A DNA stretch of 64,000 nt from Flagellimonas marinaquae (GCF_003992675.1 NZ_RZMZ01000016.1:1-64000), one strand, 5' to 3'; shown: positions 34,180 to 43,728, counted from the stretch's first letter. A program made the numbers and translations. Notes: generated by a model from the letters alone, not told the origin.

Positions 34180-35097
34180 TTACGGTTTTGGTTGTAGTAG
34201 TAAGCGATGACCATCCAAGACAGTCACCTTATGTTGGCGTTGCCTTCGTTGGAATAAACTTTTAAGGCCTCTTACTTGAGGCAGTCCCGCAATATTGATA
34301 TCCTGTACCATATCATCTGTGATCTCACGGGTAGCTTCTTCACGTAGAGAGTTTTCCAAGTAGAGGCCCATTAAGCCATCTTGTAGGTCATAGGCCTCCC
34401 CCTCGAAGGGAATATGATTTATGTGGGTAATGTGCAATAGGGTACGGTTCGGTTGGAAACGTACCGTGCCAAACAGTGTGGTGTACTTTGGAAAGTGATG
34501 GCCATTAAAGGTCATGGGCTCCACCAATCGTAACCGGATACGGCTGTTGGTTCGCAATACCTGTTTGCCATGCACTTCAACTAGTATCGTCGGATTTGTG
34601 TTACCATTAATGGTCTTGGGATGTGAAGCAAAGAACAGTTGCTGTTCCAGGGCCATTTCGGCAGCTGTGATAGCGCTCTCAGATGTCGGTATTTCATTTT
34701 GGTCGTGCACGGTTTTAGGTTCTGTTATTGTGGTTGTGTCCAAATTCGAAATAGGTTCCTGATGATAGTTCAACTTAACTGAGCTGTAGATACTATCGAT
34801 GATGCGTTGTTTTTCGTATTCCATATAATCGGGATTGAAATAGCCCTTATCATCGACCATATGGTCTGGGTAGATTTGTGGTGCGGTAACTTCGCGTTCC
34901 GCTTCAATGGCATCCAAGGCCTCCATCTTGGATTCGTACACCTTTTGGTTCTCCTCCAGGTCGGGCATTGGAATGCGATCGGGTTTCAATTCGGTTTTTT
35001 TATCCTTGCCAAAGGTGAGGATGGAGTAGACCGCGATAAAAAGGACCGCGCCTACCAAGACCATGGCAAAAACGATTTTATTCTTCTGTGGTTTCAT
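34180..35097 (-). CDS. traM: Conjugative transposon protein TraM
   Basis: An N-terminal span (residues 7-27) precedes a proline- and charge-rich linker and a C-terminal beta domain with VLRTNSRIRLRLVEPMTFNGHHFPKYTTLFGTVRF, the VirB10/TraM-type strand pattern. At 305 residues it is shorter than many Bacteroides TraM. It spans the periplasm to anchor the channel. Overlaps traK by 20 bases. Confidence 0.85.
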   Translation of the reverse strand: MKPQKNKIVFAMVLVGAVLFIAVYSILTFGKDKKTELKPDRIPMPDLEENQKVYESKMEALDAIEAEREVTAPQIYPDHMVDDKGYFNPDYMEYEKQRIIDSIYSSVKLNYHQEPISNLDTTTITEPKTVHDQNEIPTSESAITAAEMALEQQLFFASHPKTINGNTNPTILVEVHGKQVLRTNSRIRLRLVEPMTFNGHHFPKYTTLFGTVRFQPNRTLLHITHINHIPFEGEAYDLQDGLMGLYLENSLREEATREITDDMVQDINIAGLPQVRGLKSLFQRRQRQHKVTVLDGHRLLLQPKP

Positions 35098-35704
35098 AGG
35101 ATTCTATTTTGCGGAGGGAGTTTTCAAAAAAATCAGTGATGAGCAGCCCGTGGGGGTTGTGGGGGAAATGGCGGGCCACTGTGATGAGCTTGCCCGTGGT
35201 GATCAATTCATAGGTATCGGTCACCGTACCCCGATTAATATGGATCAGGGTCCGGGTCTGAAAGGCATAAGGCTGTTGGTCCATATCGATTTGGGAATCG
35301 ATGCGTTCCACTTGTTGTACGAGGGAATATTGCAGCAAACGGTTGTAGAAGCCGTCTGCCTTTTTTTGACGGTAGATGGCATCCACGGAGGCATTGCCCA
35401 ACCATAAGGCTTTTTCCATTTTCTTTTCATAGCTGTTGGCCTCCACACCATAGAACCAATTGTGGAACTGTTCCAGATGGGCCAAAGCCTCGACTTCCAA
35501 GTTCTCACGTTCATTCGCCAATTGGAGGGGGATGACCGCTCCGTCGGAACTGACCACAAAGGCCTGATTCAGGCTGTCTTTGTGTGTCTTGATTACCAAA
35601 AACGTCGAGGTAATACAAACCAAGCCCGCCATAAAGATCAAGGCCAAGACCACAATCCGGTTCAATCTCAAAACCTGTTGTATGTTTTTAAAGGGTGTTT
35701 TCAT
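35078..35704 (-). CDS. traK: Conjugative transposon protein TraK
   Basis: A basic start, one membrane span (about 16-37) and a 165-residue periplasmic domain match TraK (VirB8-like) of CTnDOT-type systems (RNQA.VVS.DG.VIPL, LEHFHNWFYG-like). It assembles at the inner membrane. Order traJ-traK-traM on the minus strand is standard. Confidence 0.85.
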   Translation of the reverse strand: MKTPFKNIQQVLRLNRIVVLALIFMAGLVCITSTFLVIKTHKDSLNQAFVVSSDGAVIPLQLANERENLEVEALAHLEQFHNWFYGVEANSYEKKMEKALWLGNASVDAIYRQKKADGFYNRLLQYSLVQQVERIDSQIDMDQQPYAFQTRTLIHINRGTVTDTYELITTGKLITVARHFPHNPHGLLITDFFENSLRKIESYETTEE

Positions 35705-35720
35705 TTTTAGTAAAATTTAG

Positions 35721-36566
35721 TTATCCGGTGAACAAGCGCAACGTAAAACTGGTAGCTTTTCGGTACAGTTTGAATTTGAGCAGCACGATAAATCCGATGG
35801 AACCCAGTTGGATGAGTGGAGCAAAGAATTCACTGCCCCAATCCGTACCGAACAGGCTGCCCCAAAAGTTCGTGTTGATCTCCGTATAGAGATTATTGAC
35901 AAAGACATTGACCAAAAAGAAGGCGGGTACCAACATATAGACCCCTGCATAGAGCTTGAAATACATATAGGCCAGGCCTCGGAACTTCTCGAATACGGCC
36001 AAGCTGATGACCAAGGGGAAAAAGGCCTGCATGATTCCCAATAGGAAATACCGTTCGGCCAAAAAGAGCGGATAGATGAATATATCCAACAACCACAGCA
36101 TAACCCCGATGACAAAGGCCACCATTTTCAATCCGTACAAGGGAGTGACCAAGGCCTCATAGAGCATGGCCATCGCTTTTTTGGCGGCTTCCAGGGCACC
36201 CACATCCCGTTCCAGGTCCACATCCTGTAGCTGCAAGGGGAGGAGTGCCGGAGCCGTGTCCCGGTATTGGGATTCAATGGCGACCAAAATACCGTCAAAG
36301 ACCTCCAATACCTGTGTGGAAAAAATGACCAGTAGCACAATCAAAAAGTTTTTGGCCAGTTCCGTTGGTGTGAGACCCCAAGTATGACCATCAGTTGTAG
36401 CAATGCCCTCGTTGTATTTTTTTAGGATGTTGATCAGAAAGAACAGCACCGCCAAGGCCTTCATCCCCACAATGGTGTATTGGGAAAAATCACTGTCCTT
36501 GATGGTCTGAAAGACCGCATCCACATATTCCAATCCTATGCCCAAGAAATATCCCATCCCCATCAA
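35721..36566 (-). CDS. traJ: Conjugative transposon protein TraJ (TrbL/VirB6-like)
   Basis: The 281-residue product has about six membrane spans with large loops, and 'HTWGLTPTELAKNFLIVLLV' near residue 60, as in TraJ of Bacteroidota ICEs. It is the polytopic inner membrane component of the channel. Four bases overlap with the upstream traI gene. Confidence 0.8.
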   Translation of the reverse strand: MMGMGYFLGIGLEYVDAVFQTIKDSDFSQYTIVGMKALAVLFFLINILKKYNEGIATTDGHTWGLTPTELAKNFLIVLLVIFSTQVLEVFDGILVAIESQYRDTAPALLPLQLQDVDLERDVGALEAAKKAMAMLYEALVTPLYGLKMVAFVIGVMLWLLDIFIYPLFLAERYFLLGIMQAFFPLVISLAVFEKFRGLAYMYFKLYAGVYMLVPAFFLVNVFVNNLYTEINTNFWGSLFGTDWGSEFFAPLIQLGSIGFIVLLKFKLYRKATSFTLRLFTG

Positions 36567-37168
36567 TACTTTTCTTCTCTATTGTTGATAATATCCTGCA
36601 TCCGCCGAAAGGAAATGATTTCCCGGTAGCGTCTGGTCTTGACCTCCAGTTCGGCCACCATTTCTTGGGACTGCACCTTCTTCTCCATCAAAATGGCGGT
36701 GCGCTCGGCATCGGTCATTTTTAAAAAGTCATTGGACAGGATCTGGTTGACAAAATCCAGGTCGTCAATGGCGGTATCCATAATCTGCTCAAAAGAGTGG
36801 GATACCTGCTCGACTTCCCCTTCTTTGATATAAGGAGAGTTTAGGATATCCCGTAAATCTTGCTGAACGGTACGGAATAAACGCTCATTGTTCTTGGTCA
36901 GCTCTTGTAATGCTTTTAGTTGTTTGATGGCGTTGTTGACCTTGACGATATTCTCCTTTTGCTCTTTTAGAAACTGTACCGTCTTCAATAGCTCTGAGGT
37001 CTGTTTGGCTGACTCCACCAGCGACTTGGCCAAGCTGATAAAGTTGGTGTTGTCATACACCGGCATCCCTTGGCAGGCAGCGCCTGCTGGCAGTAATAGG
37101 GTGGTGGTTAGGGCTATTAACAAGGTCAGGGCTTTTTTCCTAAGGGCTTGTAGCTTTGTTGTCTTCAT
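36563..37168 (-). CDS. traI: Conjugative transposon protein TraI (TrbJ/VirB5-like, DUF4141)
   Basis: A signal peptide (ending near GAACQG, residue 32) and a long helical region with heptad Leu/Ile fit the DUF4141/TraI group, which resembles VirB5/TrbJ pilus-tip or periplasmic components. The 201-residue length is usual. It follows traG by overlap (4 bases) on the minus strand. Confidence 0.8.
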   Translation of the reverse strand: MKTTKLQALRKKALTLLIALTTTLLLPAGAACQGMPVYDNTNFISLAKSLVESAKQTSELLKTVQFLKEQKENIVKVNNAIKQLKALQELTKNNERLFRTVQQDLRDILNSPYIKEGEVEQVSHSFEQIMDTAIDDLDFVNQILSNDFLKMTDAERTAILMEKKVQSQEMVAELEVKTRRYREIISFRRMQDIINNREEKY

Positions 37169-39576
37169 AGGGTTTCTTTTTTAAAGTGAATGAATGCCTT
37201 GATGGCTTTTTCCATATCAAGGGTCTCCTCATAGCGGTCCATAATCTCGGTGCTTTCCGTGCCGTCGGTGAGATAGGCAGCGTACACTTCGGGTGGGACT
37301 TCCAAACGGAAAACGTTGCTTTCCTTCCCGATTTTGATAAAGATCTCGGTGTACTTCCGTTCCCCGCTCAGATTGTTCCGGATGGATTTGAGTTGGTTCA
37401 GGTCATGGCTGGAGAGATTGAGCCGCTTTTGAAGCGCATCATAGCCCTTTTCATTCCGTAGGCTATAGATGACCTGGGAGTTCTCCAGTATACTGGCCGA
37501 AGTAGAGTTCTCTGGCAATTGGTTGATGGATTGCAGGATGATCCCGATCGCACCGTTCTGTTTGCGGATGGCCTGATAATAGAATTCCACACTTTCCAGG
37601 ACATTGGGGAACTTTAACTGCTTGGCAAACTCATCGAACAGGATGATGCCCCTTTCCGAACGGTTTCGCCAAATCGTACGTTGGATGGCCGACTTGATGA
37701 GCTTGAGCATTACGGAGAGGATTTCCTTGTTGTCCCTGACCTCGTCCAGTTCAAAAATGATCAAGCTTTTGTCCTCGATGGTGTAGGTTTGGTCGGCACC
37801 TGTATTGAACAGAAAGCTGTAGGGGCCGTCTTGTACATATTCCGAGAGGATGTGCAGGAAATCGTAGGTGCTAAAGTGGGCTTCCTTGATCTGTAAATCT
37901 TGGATAAGCGTATCTTTTCGGTCATCCACGAACTGGTACAGGGAAGCCAGGGAGTGGTCTTGCCGAATGGTTTTATAATACCATAGCAGCACTTTTTTGA
38001 TGGCCACTTCTTGGGATTTGGTAGCATGGTGTTGAGCGAGCAGTTCCAAGAGAAAAACAGCGAGGTCTTCCAAACGTTCTGGGGTCAAATCGGAATCCGC
38101 TGCCATATAAAAGGGGTTAATGCCCAGATTTTTGCCTTGCTCGTAGCGCAGGATGACGTGTTGGCCTGGGTAAAGCTTGGCAAACTTGGCATAGGAACCA
38201 CCCAGATCAATTAGGACCAGCCGAACCCCTTGTTCAAAATACTGTCGTAGAATGTTGTTGGCCAAAAAGGATTTGCCTTCCCCTGTTGGGGCGAATATGG
38301 CAAAGTTTCTCGCCTTGATACGATGCTTATCTTCGTCCCAGACGTCCTTTAATACCGGGATGTTGTATTGACGGTCATTAAAGATGATTCCCGTAGCATC
38401 TGATGCATAATTGGTGTTGTTGATATAGAGACAAAGGGCATGTTTGAGATCGGTCACATATAGATCTTCATTGGAGAAGTTGGTGGCATGACAGGGATGG
38501 GAGTTCAGGAAATAATGCTTGCGCTCCTCCCCATTGGGGTGATAGGGCATAATGTCCAATTCCTTGAATCCTGCCTTGATCTGGGATCCGATCCGTTTCA
38601 AATGTTCAGCCTCCGAATGCCAAAAGATGATATTGAGATGACCCCGAATGATGCGCGACGAATCATCAGTGTTGATTTGGTCCAGAATATGTTGGACCTT
38701 TTTGAGGACGACTTTGTTCTGCGAACCGAAATTGGAACTCTTGCTCAGCTCCTCCACTTTCTTATCCAGAAGTTTGCGCCATTTATGTTTGTTGTCCAAG
38801 TAGAGGACTTGGTTCACGATATGGTTCTCGTTCAGCTCCAATCCCAATCCATCGATAAAGCCTTGATGGAAGGTGAAATCATCCGAGGTAAATTTTTCAT
38901 TGGTCTTGCTGCTCTGGACCCATCCGCCAAAACAATTTTCATTGGTCACCGCGATGACATCGAAGAAATGATTGCCGATTTCAATGTATTTGTTCTCCAG
39001 CAACATATCCGTATCGAAATCTTGGTTGAAGCCATTGTAGTAGTTGTTTGTATGGGTGAGGATGTCATCAGACGGCATTGGGCTCAAGGAAACGCGTTGG
39101 CCATTGTTGATAAAGGAAACGGCATCATCGACCGCTGTGATGAACTCCGCAACTTGCACATCCAGTTTTCGATGGAACCCCTTTTCTGCTTTCCGGAAGG
39201 GGTTGACATATTTGGCCGCGTTCAAAGTCTTGTCCAATGGCAGCACAAAGAACAGATAGCTCTGATGGCTTAGGTATTCCCTTCCCTTAAAGTACTCATA
39301 GGTGGCCTTTTCCAAGAAGGTATTGTTGGGTAATTGGTGGGCATCGTATCCCACTTTTTGGTAGCTATCCTGTTTTTGAATGACAGTACCTGTAGGTAGG
39401 GTTTTGAAGGCCTGAAACCACATACTGTGGAGTTCCTCAAAATCTTGCTCGGAGAGGGAGTGGATTTCAGGAAGTGCTACCTTATAGCATAGGACCACAT
39501 TGCCATTGTTGGCAAAGACCACATGGTTTTGGATGTCCAAAATGGGATGATGGGAATTGAGGTTGATTCTATTCAT
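37165..39576 (-). CDS. traG: Conjugative transposon ATPase TraG (VirB4-like)
   Basis: The 803-residue product has Walker A APTGEGKS at 429-436 and Walker B RGIILFDEFAKQ near 650, with the CagE/VirB4-type N-terminal domain. It powers substrate and pilin movement. It begins 7 bases inside the traF gene end. Key residues are intact. Confidence 0.9.
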   Translation of the reverse strand: MNRINLNSHHPILDIQNHVVFANNGNVVLCYKVALPEIHSLSEQDFEELHSMWFQAFKTLPTGTVIQKQDSYQKVGYDAHQLPNNTFLEKATYEYFKGREYLSHQSYLFFVLPLDKTLNAAKYVNPFRKAEKGFHRKLDVQVAEFITAVDDAVSFINNGQRVSLSPMPSDDILTHTNNYYNGFNQDFDTDMLLENKYIEIGNHFFDVIAVTNENCFGGWVQSSKTNEKFTSDDFTFHQGFIDGLGLELNENHIVNQVLYLDNKHKWRKLLDKKVEELSKSSNFGSQNKVVLKKVQHILDQINTDDSSRIIRGHLNIIFWHSEAEHLKRIGSQIKAGFKELDIMPYHPNGEERKHYFLNSHPCHATNFSNEDLYVTDLKHALCLYINNTNYASDATGIIFNDRQYNIPVLKDVWDEDKHRIKARNFAIFAPTGEGKSFLANNILRQYFEQGVRLVLIDLGGSYAKFAKLYPGQHVILRYEQGKNLGINPFYMAADSDLTPERLEDLAVFLLELLAQHHATKSQEVAIKKVLLWYYKTIRQDHSLASLYQFVDDRKDTLIQDLQIKEAHFSTYDFLHILSEYVQDGPYSFLFNTGADQTYTIEDKSLIIFELDEVRDNKEILSVMLKLIKSAIQRTIWRNRSERGIILFDEFAKQLKFPNVLESVEFYYQAIRKQNGAIGIILQSINQLPENSTSASILENSQVIYSLRNEKGYDALQKRLNLSSHDLNQLKSIRNNLSGERKYTEIFIKIGKESNVFRLEVPPEVYAAYLTDGTESTEIMDRYEETLDMEKAIKAFIHFKKETL

Positions 39577-39847
39577 AGGAAAGCGGGCTTAGTTTTTTGT
39601 TGCTGATAATGTTGGGGAAGACCTTTTGAATGGAAAGTAACTGAGGGTTTTTGACCCACTGTGCCAATGCCCCATAGAGCAGGGCATTGAACAGCAGCAG
39701 GGCAACGATGACACCTAAACTGAATGAAAAGATGATAACTAGAAGAGAGCCAATAACGGACACCATTAGGAGAGCAAATAAAGAAATGGGCAGCCCCATG
39801 ATCATGGCCCGCTGGCGGATGTTTCGGTAGATTTCGTACTTTTTCAT
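39569..39847 (-). CDS. traF: Conjugative transposon protein TraF (DUF4133)
   Basis: From the ATG at 39847 (MKKYEIYRNIRQRA) the 92-residue protein has two membrane spans (about 15-55) and the conserved YGAL..W..N..Q-type tail of DUF4133. It resembles VirB3. An upstream ATG at 39901 would add 18 residues overlapping traE. It lies 1 base after traE and overlaps traG. Confidence 0.85.
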   Translation of the reverse strand: MKKYEIYRNIRQRAMIMGLPISLFALLMVSVIGSLLVIIFSFSLGVIVALLLFNALLYGALAQWVKNPQLLSIQKVFPNIISNKKLSPLSYE

Positions 39848-39848
39848 C

Positions 39849-40136
39849 TTAGACCACGATTCCAATGAGGTAGGTAAAGATGCCCACAACGGCCCCTGCA
39901 ATCAGGACAAAGACCAAAACCCGGGTAATGCCTTTTTTAAGATCGGCGTTCTCTCCAAAGAAATGTCCGGCATTAAAAAGAAAGCCGACCAAAAAGATGA
40001 CCCCAAGGATGATGGGGAAGATGGCACGTATGGTATTCGAGATATCATTGACGGAATCCTCGATGCCCCCGATTTGGGCTAAAATGGAACTGGAAACAAA
40101 TAAGAAAAGAATGGTGATGAAATGTGATTTTCGCAT
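39849..40136 (-). CDS. traE: Conjugative transposon protein TraE (DUF4134)
   Basis: The 95-residue product has a signal-like N-terminus (to SSSILAQ), a second and third span (IFPIILGVIFLVGF, ITRVLVFVLIAGAVVG) as in DUF4134, a VirB2-like pilin candidate. It is the first of the tra run; upstream is a 240-nt gap that may hold the tra promoter. Confidence 0.85.
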   Translation of the reverse strand: MRKSHFITILFLFVSSSILAQIGGIEDSVNDISNTIRAIFPIILGVIFLVGFLFNAGHFFGENADLKKGITRVLVFVLIAGAVVGIFTYLIGIVV

Positions 40137-40376
40137 ATCTTGAACGCTTTGGGATTGGACGATTTTTGATATGTAAAAAGTACAATAGAAACACCTTTAA
40201 ATAAATGATTATCAGTTATTTGTGAATAAAATATGAATAGATTTAAGATGAGGCTTTTTGCTAGGATTTAAGCACGGATTTTATGGAAATTCAGCAGGTG
40301 GGTGTTAATTAAAGAAAAATCCAGATATGCACAGGTTAGCGAAAAATGTATTTTATGACTAGAACCCAAGGGTAGA

Positions 40377-41426
40377 TTATGATTTATTTTTTAGTTCCAA
40401 GGTTTTCCACCAATAAAAAAAAGCTTCTGGATTGCTCTTTTTTAACTTGTTCAATTTGTTATAGAGTGTACCTTCAATGAGCCAATCCTTTATCTGCAAA
40501 GGCTCACTATATCGCTCTATGGATTGTTCTTCCGTTTTGATCATTTCAGATAGATAGGCAACTTTTGCTGCAGCAGTGATAGCTTCTTCAATATTAAATC
40601 TGACTAGCGTAAAATTGGAAAAGTTGCTGATGCCAGTTTGTAAATGTTGGAATGCCTCTGATTTATCTCGTGAAGAAAGCACAAAACAGGCCTGTTGGGT
40701 GTCTTCCAAGACTTGCATAGGTTCAATCTCCAGTTTTCTAAATCCAATTTCCTCAGCCGCGACTTGCATATAGCTCTTTCTTACCAATGGCAGGTCTTTT
40801 AGGTTGTCCACCAAAAAGGCTACATCGAAAAGTTGTTTGATTATCTCTACCGGTCTATTCTTTGTATATAGGATGCCTGTTGTTTCCGGTGCAAAGGCTG
40901 TTAGCTTATCACCCAAAATGGAATCGAATGTTGGCATATCTACAAGTATTGGCTCTCCTTCAGTCTCAATCCAGTTATGGCTGATAGGTACCTGCATCAA
41001 TTCTGGATATGGATTCTGTGCATATAATATGTCAAGAAGTATAGGCTCATTTTTTCCGTCAACAGCACTTTCATAGTACATTTTATAATGACCTATGGGT
41101 GCATCTGGAGTATGCTTTCGGTCATTATCATCTTCCCAATGGGTAAATATTTCTTCTTCGGCTATTTTTTCCAAAATAGCTTCAATACTATCCTGGTTTT
41201 CTTCTGTGATGATATCAATGTCAATGGAAAAACGTTTGGGCTCTTTTGTGGCAAGTAACAAAGCGGTACCGCCTTTAAAGATAAAATCCAGCTTATGGAG
41301 TTTAAGCTGTTCCAAAAACGCCAGCGCATAGACGACCTTTTCTATGAGTTTTGGGTCGTACTTTTTTCCAAGTCTCTTTCTGACTTCAAAAATCCAACCG
41401 GGATGATATGTTGATGGTTTAATCAT
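40377..41426 (-). CDS. abiEii: AbiEii-type nucleotidyltransferase toxin
   Basis: From the ATG at 41426 the 349-residue product has FKGGTALLL and R-x-S-x-D-I-D (KGGT...RFSIDID), the metal-binding signature of AbiEii/AbiGii NTase toxins. A TTG at 41444 would extend it by 6. Members transfer nucleotides and block growth or phage. It lies downstream of the DUF6577-like antitoxin on the minus strand with a second operator-like inverted repeat at the junction (41438-41463). Confidence 0.85.
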   Translation of the reverse strand: MIKPSTYHPGWIFEVRKRLGKKYDPKLIEKVVYALAFLEQLKLHKLDFIFKGGTALLLATKEPKRFSIDIDIITEENQDSIEAILEKIAEEEIFTHWEDDNDRKHTPDAPIGHYKMYYESAVDGKNEPILLDILYAQNPYPELMQVPISHNWIETEGEPILVDMPTFDSILGDKLTAFAPETTGILYTKNRPVEIIKQLFDVAFLVDNLKDLPLVRKSYMQVAAEEIGFRKLEIEPMQVLEDTQQACFVLSSRDKSEAFQHLQTGISNFSNFTLVRFNIEEAITAAAKVAYLSEMIKTEEQSIERYSEPLQIKDWLIEGTLYNKLNKLKKSNPEAFFYWWKTLELKNKS

Positions 41427-41437
41427 ATAATTAAAGA

Positions 41438-41463
41438 TTGGCAAAAATTCATTTTTTTGCCAA
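41438..41463. promoter_or_regulatory. Operator-like inverted repeat at the AbiE antitoxin/toxin junction
   Basis: TTGGCAAAAA and TTTTTGCCAA (10-bp arms) with a 6-nt spacer. It overlaps the antitoxin's last codons and lies just before the toxin ATG. The right arm and flank (TTTTGCCAAAGTT) match the upstream operator (42220-42232), so the antitoxin may bind both. Confidence 0.6.
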
Positions 41464-42177
41464 AGTTAAATTCAATAATCTATTAACTTCATTTTCTCGA
41501 TTACGCCTTAAAGCATATCGATTCATTTTATTTATGTTAAGTTGATATTTTTGGAATGCATTCTGATAAATCAATTCTATTTCAGCCCGCTGTGGGCCAA
41601 ATAATTCAATATCGATGGTCATGTCCACCAATAATTTCTCTAAAGTCGGCACGGTTACATTTTCCAGGATAGAAAGCGGTGCCTCTGAAATCAATGGGCG
41701 AACTATAACTATATCATAATTGTTGGTTATATACAGATTATATATTTCAGCATTCGGCTCCAAGAACACTTGTCTTCCCTCTTCCTTAAGAACATAGAAA
41801 ATGGCTTCGGTCGCTTCCTTGTCTACCTCCAACACGGTGTAAAATCGAAAAATCTGATGGCGCATAAATTCATTTAGCCATTTGGTATTCCAAACACATA
41901 CTTCTGTATAAGGGTATTCCTTCTTAATTTTATTGTAAAGGCGTTTTAAATTAGTGTCCACATCCGGCTTGTATAAATTCTTATTCGATAATGAATACAA
42001 TCCACGTGATGGATTTTTTATGATTTTGGCCTTTTTTAGCTTTGATAAATAAACATTGATAGTACTCAATTTCAACTCTGGAAAATCGGACAAAATCTTG
42101 CTTACCAGCTCTTCCTTTGTAAGTGTATTGGTCTTTGTAAAATAGTCCTCTATTCTATGCTGTATTTCGCTATACAA
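41449..42177 (-). CDS. AbiEi-like antitoxin (DUF6577-type, winged-helix)
   Basis: The 242-residue product has a winged-helix N-terminus (EIQHRIEDYFTKTNTLTKEELVSKILSDF and LSTINVYLSKLKKAKII) and a C-terminal domain of about 160 residues. It is followed by the toxin on the same strand. AbiEi proteins repress their own operon by binding inverted repeats upstream; exactly such a repeat lies at 42194-42237. The start is a TTG at 42177; no ATG occurs near the N-terminus. Family assignment from layout. Confidence 0.75.
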   Translation of the reverse strand: MYSEIQHRIEDYFTKTNTLTKEELVSKILSDFPELKLSTINVYLSKLKKAKIIKNPSRGLYSLSNKNLYKPDVDTNLKRLYNKIKKEYPYTEVCVWNTKWLNEFMRHQIFRFYTVLEVDKEATEAIFYVLKEEGRQVFLEPNAEIYNLYITNNYDIVIVRPLISEAPLSILENVTVPTLEKLLVDMTIDIELFGPQRAEIELIYQNAFQKYQLNINKMNRYALRRNRENEVNRLLNLTLAKK

Positions 42178-42193
42178 AATTGTTTAAAATTAT

Positions 42194-42237
42194 AGTTAAA
42201 CTTTGGCAAAATACACAATTTTTGCCAAAGTTTAACT
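42194..42237. promoter_or_regulatory. Operator-like inverted repeat upstream of abiE operon
   Basis: Perfect 18-bp arms (AGTTAAACTTTGGCAAAA / TTTTGCCAAAGTTTAACT) with an 8-nt spacer, 17 bases upstream of the antitoxin start. AbiEi proteins autorepress by binding inverted repeats at this place; a related motif lies at 41438-41463. Confidence 0.75.
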
Positions 42238-42248
42238 TTTGACGGCAA

Positions 42249-42911
42249 CTATTTTCTCTTATCCCTACTTCTCTGGTCAAAGGCTACCAAATTAAACAAC
42301 TCCCTCATCCGAGAACGTACCCGGTTCCCATAGCGCTCTTCCAACTCCTCTGCATTGAGGTTGGTGGTAGCATGGGTCTTTCGTTTATGATTGATGAAAA
42401 GCTCGTGTCGGGATAGCATAATTTCCCCAATTACATTGCAGTCCTTTCCAAAGTATCGCCCCATAGGCTCTACTCCCAGATCATCAAAACAGAAGAACTG
42501 GGAATTACCATAATCCTCAATGATTTTATAGCCGATATGGTTAAACCCGAACACGATGTTCCGGCAGGGTATGACCTCATAAGGCCGTTGGTGGGGGACT
42601 AGGTGTTTCAATAATTTCATAAGACTGGTCTTGCCACAACCTACGGGTCCCGAGAGTAAGAGTCCTTTATGGATGTCAATACCCATTTGTGCACAGCGGG
42701 CCTTGTCTTGGATAAAATAAAGGCAGAGTTTGTAAAGGATTTCCTTGTCTTCACGGTAAATCTTGAACTTTTTGCCAAATAGAAGTTTGCCCTTGGCGTC
42801 GAGATAGAGGAGGATTTTTTCAAAATCGTACTGGATTTCCCTGCCATTAAGAGTGCCCAATGGATATTGGATGGCTCCTTCAGTGATGATATGTGGAGCA
42901 TGGTACTTCAC
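42249..42911 (-). CDS. DnaC-like AAA+ ATPase
   Basis: The 220-residue product has P-loop GPVGCGKTS (about 89-97) and Walker B FFCFDDLG near 139, as in DnaC/IstB-type helicase loaders. ICE copies probably help plasmid-form replication. GTG start overlapping the winged-helix gene stop (GTGA). Ends 69 bases before the abiE antitoxin, with the operator between. Confidence 0.75.
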   Translation of the reverse strand: MKYHAPHIITEGAIQYPLGTLNGREIQYDFEKILLYLDAKGKLLFGKKFKIYREDKEILYKLCLYFIQDKARCAQMGIDIHKGLLLSGPVGCGKTSLMKLLKHLVPHQRPYEVIPCRNIVFGFNHIGYKIIEDYGNSQFFCFDDLGVEPMGRYFGKDCNVIGEIMLSRHELFINHKRKTHATTNLNAEELEERYGNRVRSRMRELFNLVAFDQRSRDKRK

Positions 42912-43447
42912 AAAGGTTCGTTGTAATTTTTGTGTTTCTTGGTCTTTAGGTTGTCTCGATATGGGACACTGGTCTGCTGTTTGTTTCTGTTTTCCAAACC
43001 ATCAACATCCAATTTTTTGAAATTTCGTGGTTTGTTATTGTTTTTTTGGTTTTCTAAGGTTTGTATATGTTTGTTTATAGGTAACACTGCTTGTCCACTG
43101 CTTGTCCCGATATCGGTACAGCTTGGGTCCACTACTTGTCCAGCACTTGTCCCAAAATCGAACATCTTGATTCTACTCCCCTTGAAAGGATTATGAGACG
43201 GGGCATAAACGATATAGCCCCAATGATCGAGTTCCTTGATGCATCGATGATAGGTGGATTTGGAACCGATCTTGGCATACTGCATGACTTCATCCCGGTT
43301 GATAAAGAATTCCGGTTTAAAGTAGTTGGTGTTCCAGAATTGGAACAAGGCCACATAGAGACTGATATGGGTGGGGTTTAGCCGGCTGTCCCTGGAGAAT
43401 CGGTCAAATACCCCATTGAGATGCTTGATGTAATTGATATCTTCCAA
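42908..43447 (-). CDS. Winged-helix replication/partition-type protein
   Basis: The first 100 residues (LNPTHISLYVALFQFWNT and RDEVMQYAKIGSKSTYHRCIKEL) form a winged-helix of the DnaD/replication-initiator type, followed by a polar tail with Cys and Asn repeats. It overlaps the DnaC-like gene by 4 bases, suggesting the pair acts in element replication. The start is a TTG at 43447, with no ATG available. Confidence 0.65.
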   Translation of the reverse strand: MEDINYIKHLNGVFDRFSRDSRLNPTHISLYVALFQFWNTNYFKPEFFINRDEVMQYAKIGSKSTYHRCIKELDHWGYIVYAPSHNPFKGSRIKMFDFGTSAGQVVDPSCTDIGTSSGQAVLPINKHIQTLENQKNNNKPRNFKKLDVDGLENRNKQQTSVPYRDNLKTKKHKNYNEPL

Positions 43448-43449
43448 AA

Positions 43450-43728
43450 CTAGATACGGTTATGGATCTTGTTCTGCTCCAAGACTCCCATGATCTCATG
43501 GTACTCGTAATACAGTACACCACCGATCTTGGTGTAGGGGAGGGTGCCGTTAATCCGAAGGTTTTGCAAAGTGCCGGGTGAAATGCCCAATAGTTCCCTC
43601 ACCTCATTGGATTTGAGCCATTTTTTGTTCGTTTGCCTGTTTTGGTTTTCCAATAGGTCCTTGATGTCCTCCAGTAGTTCTACTTTGAACTCCATAAGGT
43701 CTTCTGTGGTAATAATGGTCGCTCCCAT
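43450..43728 (-). CDS. Excisionase-like HTH protein (MerR/HTH_17 type)
   Basis: The 92-residue product has the HTH_17 pattern KKWLKSNEVRELLGISPGTLQNLRINGTLPYTKIGGVLYYE and a coiled N-terminus. In CTnDOT-like elements a protein of this type (Xis2c/Xis2d) sits beside rteC and controls excision. It lies downstream of rteC with two palindromes between them. Confidence 0.75.
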   Translation of the reverse strand: MGATIITTEDLMEFKVELLEDIKDLLENQNRQTNKKWLKSNEVRELLGISPGTLQNLRINGTLPYTKIGGVLYYEYHEIMGVLEQNKIHNRI

